This document shows positions 1-5,622 of a stretch of 5,622 nucleotides of DNA, one piece after another. The stretch spans positions 1 to 5,622 of the forward strand of contig JAAUQA010000247.1 of the NCBI GenBank assembly GCA_012032855.1, given 5' to 3'. The notes under the pieces were generated by a model. It was not told the DNA's origin. It made no database searches and was given only the letters and a program-made list of their open reading frames with translations. This stretch comes from Candidatus Competibacteraceae bacterium. Lineage in GTDB: Bacteria > Pseudomonadota > Gammaproteobacteria > Competibacterales > Competibacteraceae. Each line of letters starts with the position of its first letter. The stretch's first letter is position 1. Both the position numbers and the translations under genes were made by a program.

Positions 1-222
1 TTGGGCTCGTATCGGATCCGGGCGTGACAAGGGATTGACCTCCACTGGTGGTGCAGTGGGAAGTGCCGGGCGTGTCGGAGCCGGCTGTGGAGCAGGCGGT
101 TTGCGCAAGGTGCGATCGACGACAGGCGCGCCGCCTTGCGGAGTGGGAGGTACGACGACACAGCCCGTCACCCCAAGCAGTAGGGAGACGGTGCAACAAG
201 ATAAGATAAACGTTTTGCTCAT
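1..222 (-). CDS. Outer-membrane lipoprotein, N-terminal part (runs off left edge)
   Basis: This reading frame starts at ATG (220-222) and stays open for 74 codons to the window edge, so only the N-terminus is visible. It begins with a lipoprotein signal peptide: MSKTF, a hydrophobic stretch (about residues 6-18) and a lipobox V18-T19-G20-C21. Cys21 would be the lipidated residue. Residue +2 is Val, not Asp, so the Lol rule predicts outer-membrane sorting. The mature start (residues 22-74) is rich in Pro and Ala, which suggests a flexible linker before a domain outside the window. Only 14 bp separate it from the mrcB stop codon, and an AAAGG motif overlaps that stop, so translation with mrcB is expected. 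A TPR-type or Lpo-like lipoprotein is often found in this setting in gammaproteobacteria, but no such domain is visible here. The lipoprotein call is firm; the function is inference. Confidence 0.82.
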   Translation of the reverse strand, partial: MSKTFILSCCTVSLLLGVTGCVVVPPTPQGGAPVVDRTLRKPPAPQPAPTRPALPTAPPVEVNPLSRPDPIRAQ

Positions 223-236
223 TACACCCACAACCT

Positions 237-2732
237 TTAGTCCAATAACCTTTTAAAGAAATCACCCATGGGATCGGAAGAATTTGAACCCCGGGACTGC
301 CGATTAGCCGAAGTATCCTGATCCCCAGTAGGCGCGTTTCGGCGAGCCCAATAGTCGGCCTCCTCTCTCTTTTTCTGACGGGCCTGTGCATAACGGGCGC
401 TGCAAGGCGCCATGCGTTTCGGCGCCGAACCCGGCAGAAAAGGCATCTTTTGCGCGCCTCGGCAGCCACGGTCAGCGCGCAAACCACTGCGCGGATCGAT
501 CAAGACCTCATCCAAATCGGTCGGCGGTGCTAATTCCAGGGGCTGTAAATTAAGATCTTTCATCAGTTCTATCCAGACCGGCAACGCACCGGTAGAACCG
601 CTTAAGCCTGTGGGTTTGTTGTCATCGCGTCCCACCCAAACCACGGCCAACCGATTGCCGCTGAATCCTGCGAACCAGCTGTCTCGATAATCATCCGTGG
701 TTCCGGTCTTGCCGGCAATCCCCATGTCCTCCGGAATTTTCTTGTTGACCGCTGTGGCGGTGCCGGCTTCTACGACGCGTTGCATGGCTTTGATAATCAA
801 ATAAGCCGGTCCCGGAGCAACCACGGTTTCCACGTTTAACGGATAGCGTTGCAGGGGTTGTCCATCGGAAGTGGTTACGTCACGAATCGCCCGCAATGGA
901 ATATGGTAGCCGCCACTGGCCAGTGTCCCGTACATCTGGGCCACTTGAACCGGCGAGAGATCAACGGCACCCAGCAATAATGCGGGATAAGGCTTTAAAT
1001 TCTGATCAACCCCAAGCCTACGCATAGTATCAATCACTTGGATGACATCCAAGTCCAATCCCAAGCGCACCGTCGGCACATTATAGGACTTGGCCAGCGC
1101 ATCACGCAGCATTACTCGACCGTGGTAGCGCTTATCGTAATTTTGGGGGTTCCAGCGTTTTCCCCCACTGGTATGCACGATAGGTCGGGAGTCGTCCAAC
1201 AAGGTCGCCAAAGTATACAGCGTAGGGTATTCCAGTGCTGTTAAGTAAACCAGCGGCTTGATCAATGAGCCAATGGATCGTTGGGCGTCCAATGCTCGAT
1301 TAAAGCCGGCTCGACGCACGTCACGGTCGCCAACGACTGCCATCACTTCGCCATTTTGGGTATTCACTACCACCGCAGCACCTTGCAATTCATCGGTCTT
1401 GCGGCGCTTCTTTTCCAAGCTTGGCAATACGTTGACAACCGCTTTTTCACCGACTGCCTGGACTTGGGGGTCCAAGGTGGTGAAAATCTGTAAGCCTTCT
1501 GACTCCAAATCTTCTTTCTTATAATCTTCGGTTAATTGCTGCTGCACCAATTTCAAAAAGGACGGATAGGGAGTAACGCCGCCTCTGGGCGGATCGGCGG
1601 CCACATCCAAGGGCATTTGCTTGGCGATTTCCGCATCCTCTTGGCTGATTAATCCCTGTTCCACCATCACATCCAGTACCAATGCCCGCCGTTGCTTGGC
1701 GCGCTCCGGGCGGCGGCGCGGATCGTAAGAAGAGGGACCGCGAATCAGCCCGACTATCAACGCCACATGGTGCAAATCCAATTCCGCTAGTGGTCGGTTG
1801 AAGTAAAAGCGGCTGGCCAAGCCGATGCCGTGAATCGCCCGTCCGCCATCCTGTCCCAAATAAATTTCATTGCAGTAGGCTTCTAACAATTCATCCTTGC
1901 TGTAATGCCACTCCAGCAACAGAGCCATCAGTGCCTCGTTGATTTTGCGTCGAAATGACCGCTCGCTGCTCAGAAAATAATTCTTGACCAACTGTTGGGT
2001 CAGCGTGCTGGCGCCTTGTACGGTTCTACCGGCCTTGAGGTTGACCATCAGTGCACGGATGACACCGCGCGGATCAACGCCGAAATGATCGAAGAAATTA
2101 CGGTCTTCCATAGCCAGCAGCGTATCGACCAGTACAGGGGGAATTTCCTGGCGTTGGACGAGTACGCGATCTTCTTGCTGGTCGGGATAAATGGCGGCGA
2201 TTTCGATCGGTTCCATACGCACTAGGCTTGGATCGTCCTGACCATCCAAGCTGGCTAGGTCGGCTACCTTTTCTTCTTCAAAAGCGACTCTGATCTGGCG
2301 AGGCTGTTCGGCACCATCCCAAAAGGCAAACCCTCGCAGGAAAACGTCCACGGTCCCATCGTTTTCGATATAGGTGCCTGGTCCCTCAATACGGTCCACT
2401 TGACGGTAGCGTAACAACTCCAATTCGTGCGCTAATTCTTCGGTCTTCAAGGGTAGACCGGGAAACAATTCCAGCGGTCGGGCGTACACTCGCGCCGGCA
2501 CTGACCAGCGTTTCCCCTCGAATTGCGCGCGGATGACACCATCCAGATGCAGCATGTAAACGCCCAAGGCCAGGGCACCCAACACCGTCACGCTGAGCAG
2601 CGTGACGGTGATCAATCTAAACAACGCCCGGAAAAAGCCGGGGCGTTGTTTACCCGGAACATCGTTGCCGAAAGCGGCTGACTCGGCTTGCTCCTGAGCG
2701 GAATCAGGAGATGAAAAAGTTGGGTCAGTCAT
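237..2732 (-). CDS. mrcB: Penicillin-binding protein 1b, bifunctional glycosyltransferase/transpeptidase
   Basis: This 831-residue protein is a class A PBP that polymerises lipid II into glycan strands and cross-links the stem peptides in the periplasm. Order: a cytoplasmic tail (1-33), one membrane anchor (about 37-61), a UB2H-like domain (about 75-155, with PARVYARPLELFPG at 79-92), a GT51 glycosyltransferase (about 195-370) and a penicillin-binding transpeptidase (about 450-730). In the GT domain, E209 in MEDRNFF and E266 in RRKINEALMALLLEW match the two catalytic glutamates, and GASTLTQQLVKN is at 240-251. The transpeptidase has S489-L-I-K492 with nucleophile Ser489, S549-Y-N551 and K675-T-G-T678. 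C757 and C777 near the end may form the disulfide known in E. coli PBP1b. All motifs are intact and the length is normal. The UB2H domain separates it from PBP1a. The start is supported by AGGA at 2744-2747, 11 bp upstream; this spacing is slightly long. It is divergent from the kinase gene and leads the downstream lipoprotein gene. Confidence 0.96.
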   Translation of the reverse strand: MTDPTFSSPDSAQEQAESAAFGNDVPGKQRPGFFRALFRLITVTLLSVTVLGALALGVYMLHLDGVIRAQFEGKRWSVPARVYARPLELFPGLPLKTEELAHELELLRYRQVDRIEGPGTYIENDGTVDVFLRGFAFWDGAEQPRQIRVAFEEEKVADLASLDGQDDPSLVRMEPIEIAAIYPDQQEDRVLVQRQEIPPVLVDTLLAMEDRNFFDHFGVDPRGVIRALMVNLKAGRTVQGASTLTQQLVKNYFLSSERSFRRKINEALMALLLEWHYSKDELLEAYCNEIYLGQDGGRAIHGIGLASRFYFNRPLAELDLHHVALIVGLIRGPSSYDPRRRPERAKQRRALVLDVMVEQGLISQEDAEIAKQMPLDVAADPPRGGVTPYPSFLKLVQQQLTEDYKKEDLESEGLQIFTTLDPQVQAVGEKAVVNVLPSLEKKRRKTDELQGAAVVVNTQNGEVMAVVGDRDVRRAGFNRALDAQRSIGSLIKPLVYLTALEYPTLYTLATLLDDSRPIVHTSGGKRWNPQNYDKRYHGRVMLRDALAKSYNVPTVRLGLDLDVIQVIDTMRRLGVDQNLKPYPALLLGAVDLSPVQVAQMYGTLASGGYHIPLRAIRDVTTSDGQPLQRYPLNVETVVAPGPAYLIIKAMQRVVEAGTATAVNKKIPEDMGIAGKTGTTDDYRDSWFAGFSGNRLAVVWVGRDDNKPTGLSGSTGALPVWIELMKDLNLQPLELAPPTDLDEVLIDPRSGLRADRGCRGAQKMPFLPGSAPKRMAPCSARYAQARQKKREEADYWARRNAPTGDQDTSANRQSRGSNSSDPMGDFFKRLLD
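2583..2610 (-). repeat. Perfect 12-13 bp hairpin inside mrcB
   Basis: The arm CACCGTCACGCT (2583-2594) is exactly complementary to AGCGTGACGGTG (2599-2610). The central GAGC adds one more G-C pair, leaving a 2-nt turn, so the real loop would be four bases. It lies in the mrcB membrane-anchor codons (about T42-V50, residues TVTLLSVTV), roughly 120 nt after the start codon. No U-tract follows in the mRNA, so it is not an intrinsic terminator. Seen directly in the sequence; any role is inference. Confidence 0.75.
2618..2652 (-). repeat. 14-bp hairpin with a one-base bulge inside mrcB
   Basis: The arm TAAACAACGCCCGG (2618-2631) pairs with 2638-2652, which is its reverse complement carrying one extra G. 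The loop is six bases (CTTTTT in the mRNA). It covers mrcB codons about 27-39, which encode the junction between the basic cytoplasmic tail and the membrane helix. It lies only 7 bp from the hairpin at 2583-2610, giving two tandem stem-loops in the early mrcB message. No U-tract follows on either strand. Confidence 0.7.
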
Positions 2733-2743
2733 AATGTCATTTG

Positions 2744-2747
2744 TCCT
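2744..2747 (-). promoter_or_regulatory. Ribosome binding site of mrcB
   Basis: The minus strand reads AGGA here, followed by 11 nt and the ATG at 2730-2732. A second ATG at 2738-2740 lies between them but opens only ATG-ACA-TTA-TGA, in another frame, whose stop overlaps the mrcB start. The AGGA is only 3 nt from that ATG, so initiation there is unlikely, and the mrcB ATG is preferred. Confidence 0.5.
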
Positions 2748-2763
2748 ACCGCCCTAGCGAACG

Positions 2764-2769
2764 GTTATA
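2764..2769 (-). promoter_or_regulatory. Candidate -10 element of mrcB, overlapping the divergent -10
   Basis: On the minus strand these bases read TATAAC, a five-of-six match to the sigma-70 -10 consensus. It shares the self-complementary TTATAA core (2765-2770) with the plus-strand TATAAT. No good -35 hexamer is seen 16-18 bp upstream (the 17-bp position reads GGCGGG), so the element would be weak or activator-dependent. It lies about 30 bp upstream of the mrcB start. Confidence 0.35.
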
Positions 2770-2830
2770 ATGCACGCTTCGCTTTGCCCGCCGAGCCTAT
2801 TTCTTTCTGCTGATCAGGCGCATAAAGGCC

Positions 2831-4375
2831 GTGGAACCTAAGTTAAATTCAGCTAATCACCGTCAAGCCACATTAGTGGCAGCACTTTGCGATCCGGCGC
2901 GGTATCCCCATGCAGGGGATTGTGTCGAACATCTGCAAACGCATATCTCGCACATCCTGTTGGTAGGCGATTACGCCTACAAGATCAAGAAACCGCTCGA
3001 TCTGGGTTTTCTGGATTTTACCAGCTTGGCGCATAGAAAAATCTATTGTGAAGAAGAGTTGCGTTTAAACCGTCGACTCGCCCCGGACATTTATATGGAT
3101 TGTATCCCGATTTGCGGCAGTGTGGAAAATCCTATCCTGGACGGGGATCCCGCCAACGCCGTGGAATATGCAGTAAAAATGCGCCGTTTTCCGCAATCGG
3201 CCTTATTGGACCGATCTCTAGCAAGCGGAGTTCTGGAGCTAACTCAGATCGACAGGTTAGCCAAGCAACTGGCGGATTTTCACGAATCCGTTGCCCGCGC
3301 GCCAACTGAGCAACCGTTCGGTTGCCCGGAACAAGTTCAGCAACCCGCGCTGGATAATTTTACTCAGACCCGGCCTCTGCTAGAGGCGTCCGAGGATTTA
3401 CAGTTGTTGAACCAACTGGAGCAATGGACTATTACCGCTTACCGGCAACTGCAACCTATTCTGTTGGCCCGTAAGACCGGTGGCTTCATTCGCGAGTGTC
3501 ACGGTGATTTACATCTAGGCAATATGTTGCTGCAGGACGGGCAAATTACCGTCTTCGACTGCATTGAATTCAACGACGAATTTCGTTGGATTGATGTCAT
3601 GAGCGATCTGGGTTTTTTGTTGATGGACCTCCATCACCGGCAAGCCCCGGCCCTGGCGTGGCGGTTACTCAATGACTATCTGGAGTGTAGCGGCGACTAT
3701 GCCGGCCTTGCTATGTTGCCCTATTATCAGATCTACCGGGCTTTGGTGCGGGCTAAAATCGCCGCAATCCGGGCCAATCAAGCCGAACTTGGTTCGGCAG
3801 CACGTACCGATGCGGAAGCAGAGTGTCGTTCCTACCTTCGTTTGGCGCGGCAATTTACTCAAGCCCATCAGCCGTTCTTGTTGATTACCCACGGTGTTTC
3901 CGGTTCGGGTAAATCGACTATCACCACTCAGTTGTTAGCTACGTTGGGTGCTATCCGGATTCGCTCCGACGTGGAGCGTAAGCGTTTATTCGGCCTCAAA
4001 CCCTTGGAAGGCAGCGATTCCACATTAAATCAGGGTTTGTACACCGCCGATGCGGGGGCAAAAACCTATGAGCGCTTGCAGGAGCTCTGTGGGCAGATTG
4101 TGGGAGCCGGTTATCCGGTGTTGGTCGATGCTACGTTTTTGCAGTTGGCGCAACGGCAGGCTTTTCGTGAGTTAGCAGACAGTCGTGCGTTGCCTTTCGT
4201 GTTGTTGGCCTGCACAGCCGATCCCGCCATCTTGAGGGATCGGGTCGAGCAACGCAAACAGCGTGGCGAAGATGCCGCCGAAGCCGATGTGTCAGTGCTG
4301 GAACAGCAATTACGTCATTCCACTGCGCCGACTGCGGAGGAACATCCTTTGCAACGTCGCTGGTTCAGGATATAA
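2831..4375 (+). CDS. Bifunctional APH-like phosphotransferase / P-loop AAA-type kinase
   Basis: This 514-residue reading frame fuses two kinase-like domains, matching the known COG2187-COG0645 arrangement. The N-terminal part (about 15-335) has an APH-like fold: GDYAYKIKKPLDLGFLDF (46-63), the catalytic loop H224-G-D226-L-H-L-G-N231 and a metal-binding D243 in VFDCIEF. The C-terminal part (about 348-500) is a P-loop NTPase with Walker A GVSGSGKST (355-363), RSDVERKR (378-385) and LVDATF (431-436). The substrate is unknown; it should not be read as an aminoglycoside-resistance gene. The GTG start follows AAAGG (2824-2828) with only 2 nt between, which is unusually short. No in-frame ATG exists upstream before a TAA at 2768-2770, and the next candidate, GTG at 2876, lacks an RBS. 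The end (HPLQRRWFRI) is atypical: a one-base shift at 4346-4350 opens a better tail to 4422. Divergent from mrcB. Confidence 0.9.
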   Translation: MEPKLNSANHRQATLVAALCDPARYPHAGDCVEHLQTHISHILLVGDYAYKIKKPLDLGFLDFTSLAHRKIYCEEELRLNRRLAPDIYMDCIPICGSVENPILDGDPANAVEYAVKMRRFPQSALLDRSLASGVLELTQIDRLAKQLADFHESVARAPTEQPFGCPEQVQQPALDNFTQTRPLLEASEDLQLLNQLEQWTITAYRQLQPILLARKTGGFIRECHGDLHLGNMLLQDGQITVFDCIEFNDEFRWIDVMSDLGFLLMDLHHRQAPALAWRLLNDYLECSGDYAGLAMLPYYQIYRALVRAKIAAIRANQAELGSAARTDAEAECRSYLRLARQFTQAHQPFLLITHGVSGSGKSTITTQLLATLGAIRIRSDVERKRLFGLKPLEGSDSTLNQGLYTADAGAKTYERLQELCGQIVGAGYPVLVDATFLQLAQRQAFRELADSRALPFVLLACTADPAILRDRVEQRKQRGEDAAEADVSVLEQQLRHSTAPTAEEHPLQRRWFRI

Positions 4376-4422
4376 CCACACTGACCCAAGAGGTATTAGC
4401 ACGGGTGCACGATTCTCGTTGA
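4346..4422 (+). other. Out-of-frame C-terminal tail of the phosphotransferase/kinase
   Basis: If the run CCTTT at 4346-4350 contained one more T (or were read with a -1 slip), codon 505 (His) would continue as P-FATSLVQDITTLTQ, then E, then VLARVHDSR, and stop at TGA 4420-4422. The protein would then have about 530 residues. That tail looks like a normal amphipathic end, whereas the annotated frame ends abruptly in QRRWFRI. The reading is direct from the sequence; that it is the ancestral end is inference without an alignment. Confidence 0.65.
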
Positions 4423-4431
4423 ATTCAACGA
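4416..4431. repeat. 16-bp perfect palindrome in the convergent gap
   Basis: TCGTTGAATTCAACGA is identical on both strands. As RNA it would form a 6-bp stem with an AATT loop, too weak and without a U-tract, so it is not a convincing intrinsic terminator. It overlaps the TGA that would end the restored kinase frame and lies 14 bp before the end of the amidotransferase gene. A dimeric protein site or chance are the alternatives. Confidence 0.5.
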
Positions 4432-4445
4432 CCGGACGGCTCGGC

Positions 4446-5156
4446 TCACTCGCGCCCCACGTTGTCTAACCAATCATTGATCAGCTGGATACCCTGGCGC
4501 TGTAAGCTGGCGCCGTAACGAGCCGTGTCTTGCCGTAAGCGATCAACGGATACGCCGGGCGTGGTGTGGATTTCCAAAGTATGGCCTATAAACCAGCGTT
4601 CCAAGCCACTGGGTGTCACTTCGGGGTGGAACTGCAGCGCCAAAGCAGCCCTACCCCAAGAGAATGCCTGATTGGGGCAGATTGCGGTGGAGGCCAAACG
4701 CTGCGCGCCTTCCGGCAAATCGAAAGTATCGCCGTGCCAGTGTAATACCGGCGTCAGACTTGAGTCGAGATGACGTAAACAGGAATCCTGCCCCGCTTCG
4801 GTCAACTCAATGGGCGCCCAGCCGAGTTCTTTTTGCGTTGCCGGATAAACCACTGCACCTAGCGCGTGGGCCATCAATTGACTGCCTAGACAAATACCCA
4901 ACGTAGGTCGGTGATGCTGTAACCGGTGTTCCAGCAACCGCAGCTCGTCACTGAGGAAAGGATATTCGGCCTGGTCATTAACACCGATGGGACCGCCCAG
5001 CACGATGAGCAATTCCGGCTGCAGAGGATCAATTGCCGTCATATCATCCAGGCCGGCTTCCAGATAGCGGACCTCATAATCGCGTTGACGTAGCGGTTCG
5101 GCAAACGACCCGACATCCTCAAAGGCAACATGGCGGATGGCAACGACCGTTTTCAC
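4446..5156 (-). CDS. Class I glutamine amidotransferase (GMP-synthase-like)
   Basis: Starting at GTG (5154-5156) this encodes 236 residues, a stand-alone GATase1 domain in the cytoplasm. Residue numbers here count from the upstream ATG at 5165. The nucleophile C92 lies in GICLGSQ (90-96), and H180 and E182 in FHPE (179-182) complete the Cys-His-Glu triad. LGGPIGVND (56-64) forms the usual oxyanion-side turn, and LHWHGDTFDLP (141-151) is typical of the GuaA-like COG0518 group. There is no synthetase domain, so it is not GMP synthase itself. Such proteins release ammonia from glutamine or act on gamma-glutamyl compounds; the real substrate is unknown. The GTG is preferred because AGGAG (5166-5170) directly abuts the ATG but is 9 nt from the GTG, and the protein then begins with KTVVAIRHVAFEDVGSF, the usual start for this group. 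It lies 18 bp behind the MarR-type gene, likely one operon. Confidence 0.9.
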   Translation of the reverse strand: MKTVVAIRHVAFEDVGSFAEPLRQRDYEVRYLEAGLDDMTAIDPLQPELLIVLGGPIGVNDQAEYPFLSDELRLLEHRLQHHRPTLGICLGSQLMAHALGAVVYPATQKELGWAPIELTEAGQDSCLRHLDSSLTPVLHWHGDTFDLPEGAQRLASTAICPNQAFSWGRAALALQFHPEVTPSGLERWFIGHTLEIHTTPGVSVDRLRQDTARYGASLQRQGIQLINDWLDNVGRE

Positions 5157-5165
5157 AGATGTCAT

Positions 5166-5170
5166 CTCCT
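5166..5170 (-). promoter_or_regulatory. Ribosome binding site that decides the amidotransferase start
   Basis: The minus strand reads AGGAG with no base between it and the ATG at 5163-5165, which cannot work as a normal initiation site. The GTG three codons later (5154-5156) is spaced 9 nt away, within the usual range. This favours the GTG start and makes the first three codons of the longer frame untranslated. Confidence 0.7.
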
Positions 5171-5174
5171 GTGT

Positions 5175-5622
5175 TTATCCGTTCTGGTTTAGAGCATCGG
5201 ACAATTCATGTTCGCGGCAGATCTGACCGCTGTCATGCTCAGTCAACGGTTCATGGGTTAGCCCGCATCGGTAGTTTAGCGTGGATTCTCGCTGGAAAAA
5301 GCGGCAACTGTGGCAAACTCCGAAGCTGCGCGAGCCGTGGTTTTTTTGCACCAGACGCAATAATTCAGTCAGGTGATTAGCCAAACGCGGCTTGTTGCTC
5401 ACTTGGTAGTCCGGTTATGGCTTGCCGGAATTGCTGATTGGTTTCGATATCCTCTAATACCTTGCTTCCCTGGGCAGTGACGATCAGATGCACCACTCGC
5501 CGATCAGCAAGATCCGGCTGTTTATCGATATAGCTCTTACGTTGCAGTACCAATAGTGTTTGGGACACCGTGCCTTTGGTTAGACCTAGATAGTCTGTGA
5601 CTGCTGCCGGCGTGTCGCTATA
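5175..5622 (-). pseudogene. MarR-family regulator with four-cysteine tail, frameshifted and cut by right edge
   Basis: Two reading frames make one protein. The first runs from the window edge to a TAA at 5377-5379 (81 residues: a winged-helix part with TPAAVTDYLGLTKGTVSQTL as helix-turn-helix and DLADRRVVHLIVTAQG as the wing, as in MarR). It ends in EQQAAFG. The second frame continues with ANHLTELLRLVQKNHG and runs to a TAA at 5175-5177. Removing one base of the GG pair at 5381-5382 joins them smoothly (QQAAF-ANHLTELL). The tail has a C-X2-C-X12-C-X15-C pattern (GVCHSCRFF, YRCGL, QICREHE) that could bind metal or sense redox. The N-terminal dimerisation part lies beyond the edge. A separate start at GTG 5400-5402 for the second frame has no RBS and is less likely. 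As the first gene of a pair with the amidotransferase it may control its own operon. Sequencing error or true pseudogene cannot be told apart here. Confidence 0.85.

Larger units (their letters stand above)
2741..2771 (+). promoter_or_regulatory. Candidate promoter of the phosphotransferase/kinase gene
   Basis: A perfect consensus -10 hexamer TATAAT occupies 2766-2771. The best -35-like hexamer is TTGTCC at 2741-2746, with a long 19-bp spacer, so the -35 match is weak. Transcription would start near 2778 and leave a leader of about 50 nt before the GTG at 2831. The position in the only intergenic gap between divergent genes supports the call. The same core reads TATAAC on the other strand. 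Confidence 0.5.

Noticed and set aside
3564..3577. TTGAATTCAACGAC occurs here and again at 4419-4432, a 14-nt direct repeat that includes most of the palindrome.
   Set aside because: The first copy encodes the conserved IEFND residues of the phosphotransferase domain, so it is explained by coding; two copies do not make a repeat family.
2831..4375. Aminoglycoside-resistance gene, suggested by the APH-like catalytic loop.
   Set aside because: The fused P-loop domain and the KIKKPLDLGFLDF motif place it in a widespread housekeeping-type family, and no mobile element or resistance context is present.
4376..4445. Intrinsic terminator between the convergent genes.
   Set aside because: Only short stems are found (for example GCAC-GG-GTGC at 4399-4408 and the AATT-loop palindrome), and none is followed by a T-run on either strand.
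5033..5380. A 115-codon plus-strand open frame opposite the amidotransferase and MarR genes.
   Set aside because: It lies antisense to two genes with clear family motifs, has no recognisable domain and no convincing RBS; it is a shadow frame.
5175..5402. A separate 75-residue cysteine-rich protein starting at GTG 5400-5402.
   Set aside because: No RBS precedes the GTG, its first residues are out-of-frame readings of the MarR coding sequence, and the join after one-base correction is seamless.

Overview
The window looks like ordinary chromosomal DNA from a gammaproteobacterium with moderate G+C. The evidence is a full-length class A penicillin-binding protein of the PBP1b type, an outer-membrane lipoprotein start directly behind it, and a bifunctional phosphotransferase/P-loop kinase of a kind common in Proteobacteria. 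The genus cannot be fixed from the sequence. I see no insertion sequence, phage gene, CRISPR array, tRNA or rRNA.

Layout: (1) 1-222, minus strand: the first 74 codons of a lipoprotein that runs off the left edge. (2) 237-2732, minus strand: mrcB/ponB (PBP1b), 14 bp upstream of the lipoprotein gene and almost certainly co-transcribed with it. (3) 2733-2830: divergent intergenic region with a TTATAA core that reads as a -10 element in both directions. (4) 2831-4375, plus strand: APH-like phosphotransferase fused to a P-loop ATPase/kinase, whose C-terminus appears to be cut by a one-base frameshift; the lost tail is readable to 4422. (5) 4423-4445: short convergent gap; a 16-bp perfect palindrome lies at 4416-4431, with no clear intrinsic terminator. 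(6) 4446-5156, minus strand: class I glutamine amidotransferase (GMP-synthase-like), most likely starting at a GTG. (7) 5175-5622, minus strand: a MarR-family regulator with a four-cysteine C-terminal tail, cut by the right edge and broken into two frames by a one-base frameshift near 5381. It sits just upstream of the amidotransferase gene in the same orientation.

How they fit: PBP1b polymerises and cross-links peptidoglycan, and the downstream lipoprotein is a positional candidate for an outer-membrane partner or activator. The MarR-type gene and the amidotransferase look like a two-gene operon, probably autoregulated, but the substrate and inducer are unknown. No complete new system is visible. 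The most useful observations are the two single-base frameshifts (assembly error or true decay), two strong adjacent hairpins inside the 5' part of mrcB, the cysteine-rich MarR tail, and the candidate bidirectional promoter.
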